The notes beneath the pieces were generated by a model. It saw only the letters and a program-made list of their open reading frames with translations. It did no database searches and was not told where the DNA came from. 16,247 nucleotides of DNA, from assembly GCA_023700885.1 (NCBI GenBank), contig JAMPYA010000032.1, forward strand, positions 1-16,247, in the 5' to 3' direction. The stretch comes from Flavobacteriaceae bacterium (GTDB lineage Bacteria; Bacteroidota; Bacteroidia; Flavobacteriales; Flavobacteriaceae). The position numbers were made by a program, and so were the translations under genes. This document shows positions 13,625 through 16,247 of this stretch, piece by piece (position 1 is the stretch's first letter; the number at the start of each line of letters is the position of its first letter).

Positions 13625-16247
13625 ATGGCTGATCTATTTTTAAAGAACAGTTATAAGTCGTTTTTAAATAATATCAGACTTTTAGGGTATCTGTTTTTTT
13701 TTATAAGTACCATATTAAACGCACAAGAAAAAAATCAGCTTAAATCCACTTCAACATTGCAAGAAATTGAAGAAATACCGGTAACGGTATTTATAGACAA
13801 TGTAGGTAAGTTTGATTTAAATGTACTGTATACTACCAATGAACTGGTTTATATTCCTATTGAAAATTTATTTAGACCGATTAATATTGCGTGTCAACCA
13901 ATGAGTAGCAATGATGTGTTAGAAGGTTTTATAGCAATGGAATCGAATCGTTATAAAGTAGATGATACCAATAAACAAATTACAATTGGCAGTAAAATTC
14001 ATACTGTCGAAAAAGATTTAATTAAAGAAACTGGGGTTCTTTATCTAGAATCATCAAGATTTAATGAGATTTTTGGTATTGAATTATCTTTTAATTTCAG
14101 ATCACTCAGCATAAAATTAAAGGCCAACTTTGAATTACCCATAGTTAAACAAGCTCGGATAGAGAAAATGCAAAGTAACATCTCCAAAGTTAAAGGTGAT
14201 GTGAAAGTGGCAGATACTATTATCGATCGCAATTTTCATCTGTTAAAATCGGGTACTTTAGATTGGAATGTAGCCTCCTATCAAAACTGGAAAGGACAAA
14301 CCAATAACATGATAGGCTTGGGGATTGGTGCTGAACTACTGTATGGTGAAGCCACGATATCAGCTAATTATAATGACCAATATAGATTTAATAACAGACA
14401 ACTAAACTACTTGTGGAGATGGATTGACAATGATAAAAAATTCATTAAGCAAGCACAGCTCGGAAAAATTTCAGTTCAAAGTATCTCGTCTTTAAATGCT
14501 CCGTTAATAGGCGCCACTGTTAGAAACACACCAACCACGATACGAAAAGCGACAGGTAGCTATACGATAAGTGAAATTACTGAACCTGACTGGAAGGTGG
14601 AACTGTATATAAACAACGTTTTAGTTGATTTCACTACAGCAGATGCTGCAGGTAATTTTAGATTTAAAGTACCTATTGTTTATGGATATACGACTTTGAA
14701 ATTAAAATATTACGGACCTATGGGTGAGGAACGGGTGGAAGAAAGAGTAACCAATGTGCCTTATACCGTAATGCCTGTTAAAGAATTTGAATATGGGGTT
14801 TCTGCTGGAGTATTACAAGATAGCACGCATAGAAAATATGGTAAAGGCGAATTTTATTATGGATTGAGTCGTAAAATAACTGTTGGTGGCGGACTAGAAT
14901 ATTTATCAGGTTTAACCGAAGATAATGTTATTCCATTTGCAAAAGCTACTTTTCAACCCTTTAGCAAACTGACCCTGAATGCAGAATATGCACACGGAGT
15001 AAGAAGCAGGGGCTTAATTAATTATTATTTAAGTAGAGATATTTTATTAGAATTGGATTATTCAAATTATGTGGAAGGACAAACTGCTACTTTGTTCAAT
15101 GCCTCGGAAGAACTGAAAGCAAAATTGTCTATTCCGTATAAATATCATCAATTAAATGGTTATTTAAAATTAGATTACGCTCAACTAAAATACGCTTCTT
15201 TTGATTTTAATTATGGCTACGTTATGCTTTCTGCTAATTATAAACAACTGAATGCCAACACTTCTGCTCAACTCAATTGGATTAATCATCAAAATCCTTT
15301 TATGACCAATGATTTTATACTCTCCTATCGACTTAAAAATAATATCATTTTAAGGCCTTCTGCTAAATACAATATGAGCGACAAAACACTGATTTCTTAT
15401 AAAGCAGAGATTGAAAAAAGTAGCTATTTAGGTCATTTTACCTTATCATACGAAAAAAATTACTTGGCTAATAATTATTTTATCAACCTTAGTTTTAAAT
15501 ATGATTTACCGTTTGCAAGAGTAAGTACTGTTACAACCCATAGTAAAGGAAGTTTCACTACTTCAGAAAGTGCACAAGGCAGTTTCGCTTTTGGAGGCGG
15601 AAATCAATACATTCATTCAGGCAACAATTCATCTTTAGGTAAAGGAGGTCTGTTATTATATCCATTCTTAGATATCAATAATAATGGAAAACTAGATAAA
15701 GGAGAAAAGTTGGTTAAATTAAGTACGGTAAATATTTCTGGTGGGAAAGCTATATTTAGTGAAAAAGATTCTATCATACGAATTCCCGATTTAAATGCAT
15801 TTACAAACTATACTCTGACTCTTAGCGATACCGATTTAGAAAATATTTCTTGGCGTTTTAAACACCACACCTATCAGGTGCTAATAGATCCAAACCAATT
15901 TAAACGTATAGATATCCCGATTAAAGTAGTAGGTGAAGTAAGTGGATTGGTGTCTAGAACCTATCAAAATACAAGCCATGGGATTGCCAGAATTTTAGTA
16001 AAATTTTATGAAGCTAACAGTGATAAACTGATAGCCGAGACCCTTTCAGAATCTGATGGATATATGTATTATCTCGGTCTTAAACCCGGCAATTACAGGG
16101 CATGTATAGATGCAGAGCAGTTGAAAAACCTAGAATTAACAGCTAATCCTACTTGTCATTTTTTTACCATTAGAACATTACAAGAAGGCGATATAGTTGA
16201 CGATGTAAACTTTGTGTTATTTGACAGAAAAAAGGAACAGCCAATAA
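13625..16247 (+). CDS. Outer-membrane usher-like protein, 3'-truncated by the window
   Basis: The frame stays open for 874 codons to the window edge. The ATG at 13625 opens a signal peptide cut near residue 33 (STILNA/QE); GTG at 13589 would add 12 residues. Residues 34-240 form an usher-like N-terminal region with the segment IELSFNFRSLSIKL and ELP at 170-172. Residues about 292-395 resemble the FimD middle (plug) domain: APLIGATVRNTPTT, SYTISEITEPDWKVELYINN, an FRFKVP and VPYTVMP block, then YGVSAGV. A long beta-barrel-like stretch of alternating aromatic and polar residues continues to about 640. DINNNGKLDKGE at 683-694 is an EF-hand-like calcium loop, and a CarboxypepD-reg-like domain (GEVSGLVS) begins near 770. 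Ushers secrete and polymerise chaperone-bound subunits. The gene follows 41 bp after the third subunit gene. The usher call rests on domain order, motif resemblance and context. Confidence 0.78.
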   Translation, partial: MADLFLKNSYKSFLNNIRLLGYLFFFISTILNAQEKNQLKSTSTLQEIEEIPVTVFIDNVGKFDLNVLYTTNELVYIPIENLFRPINIACQPMSSNDVLEGFIAMESNRYKVDDTNKQITIGSKIHTVEKDLIKETGVLYLESSRFNEIFGIELSFNFRSLSIKLKANFELPIVKQARIEKMQSNISKVKGDVKVADTIIDRNFHLLKSGTLDWNVASYQNWKGQTNNMIGLGIGAELLYGEATISANYNDQYRFNNRQLNYLWRWIDNDKKFIKQAQLGKISVQSISSLNAPLIGATVRNTPTTIRKATGSYTISEITEPDWKVELYINNVLVDFTTADAAGNFRFKVPIVYGYTTLKLKYYGPMGEERVEERVTNVPYTVMPVKEFEYGVSAGVLQDSTHRKYGKGEFYYGLSRKITVGGGLEYLSGLTEDNVIPFAKATFQPFSKLTLNAEYAHGVRSRGLINYYLSRDILLELDYSNYVEGQTATLFNASEELKAKLSIPYKYHQLNGYLKLDYAQLKYASFDFNYGYVMLSANYKQLNANTSAQLNWINHQNPFMTNDFILSYRLKNNIILRPSAKYNMSDKTLISYKAEIEKSSYLGHFTLSYEKNYLANNYFINLSFKYDLPFARVSTVTTHSKGSFTTSESAQGSFAFGGGNQYIHSGNNSSLGKGGLLLYPFLDINNNGKLDKGEKLVKLSTVNISGGKAIFSEKDSIIRIPDLNAFTNYTLTLSDTDLENISWRFKHHTYQVLIDPNQFKRIDIPIKVVGEVSGLVSRTYQNTSHGIARILVKFYEANSDKLIAETLSESDGYMYYLGLKPGNYRACIDAEQLKNLELTANPTCHFFTIRTLQEGDIVDDVNFVLFDRKKEQPI

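Noticed and set aside
14041..14232. Minus-strand ORF within the usher-like gene
   Set aside because: It is opposite a continuous, well-supported coding frame with signal peptide and usher-like motifs, and has no recognisable features.

Overview
The window is AT-rich, densely coding DNA that looks like a member of the Bacteroidota, most likely the Flavobacteriia. The evidence is TANNTTTG promoter boxes, no Shine-Dalgarno-like sites ahead of the genes, signal peptides ending in 'FAQ', and a giant secreted protein with Gly-rich, GEVED, Ig-like (CHU type) and type IX secretion (T9SS) sorting regions. The genus cannot be fixed from the sequence alone.

Positions 1-5182 hold housekeeping genes: the 3' part of dnaX (DNA polymerase III tau/gamma), mnmE (tRNA wobble-uridine GTPase, TTG start) and, convergent to them, katG (catalase-peroxidase). 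dnaX carries a run of ten A exactly at the end of domain III, and both shifted frames stop at once, which suggests a slippage-made gamma-like form. Positions 5183-6080 hold a non-coding stretch with a multi-stem palindromic repeat, then a promoter and a structured leader for the next gene.

Positions 6081-10289 encode a 1402-residue secreted multidomain adhesin-like protein. It is followed by about 500 bp of unusual non-coding DNA: several families of degenerate 7-bp tandem repeats and a nested palindrome.

Positions 10696-16247 look like a chaperone-usher-type surface fibre locus, an assembly route not normally associated with Bacteroidota, whose known fimbriae are the unrelated type V pili. 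A DUF4402 protein with its own promoter and terminator (candidate major subunit) is followed by an apparent operon: a DUF4402 paralogue, a PapD-like periplasmic chaperone, a third shorter DUF4402-like protein with two cysteines (candidate terminal subunit), and a large outer-membrane usher-like protein that runs off the window. All three DUF4402-like proteins have Gly at position -14 from the C-terminus and alternating hydrophobic residues, and two have a penultimate Tyr. This is the classical chaperone-recognition signature of chaperone-usher pilins.

The adhesin gene, the first DUF4402 gene and the DUF4402-chaperone-usher operon are each preceded by the same regulatory layout: two direct repeats (first copy TACCATTCGTCGA-like) exactly 21 bp apart, with a TANNTTTG box 41-42 bp after the start of the second repeat. 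This resembles a LytTR-family binding site and suggests that one regulator controls both the T9SS substrate and the fibre system.
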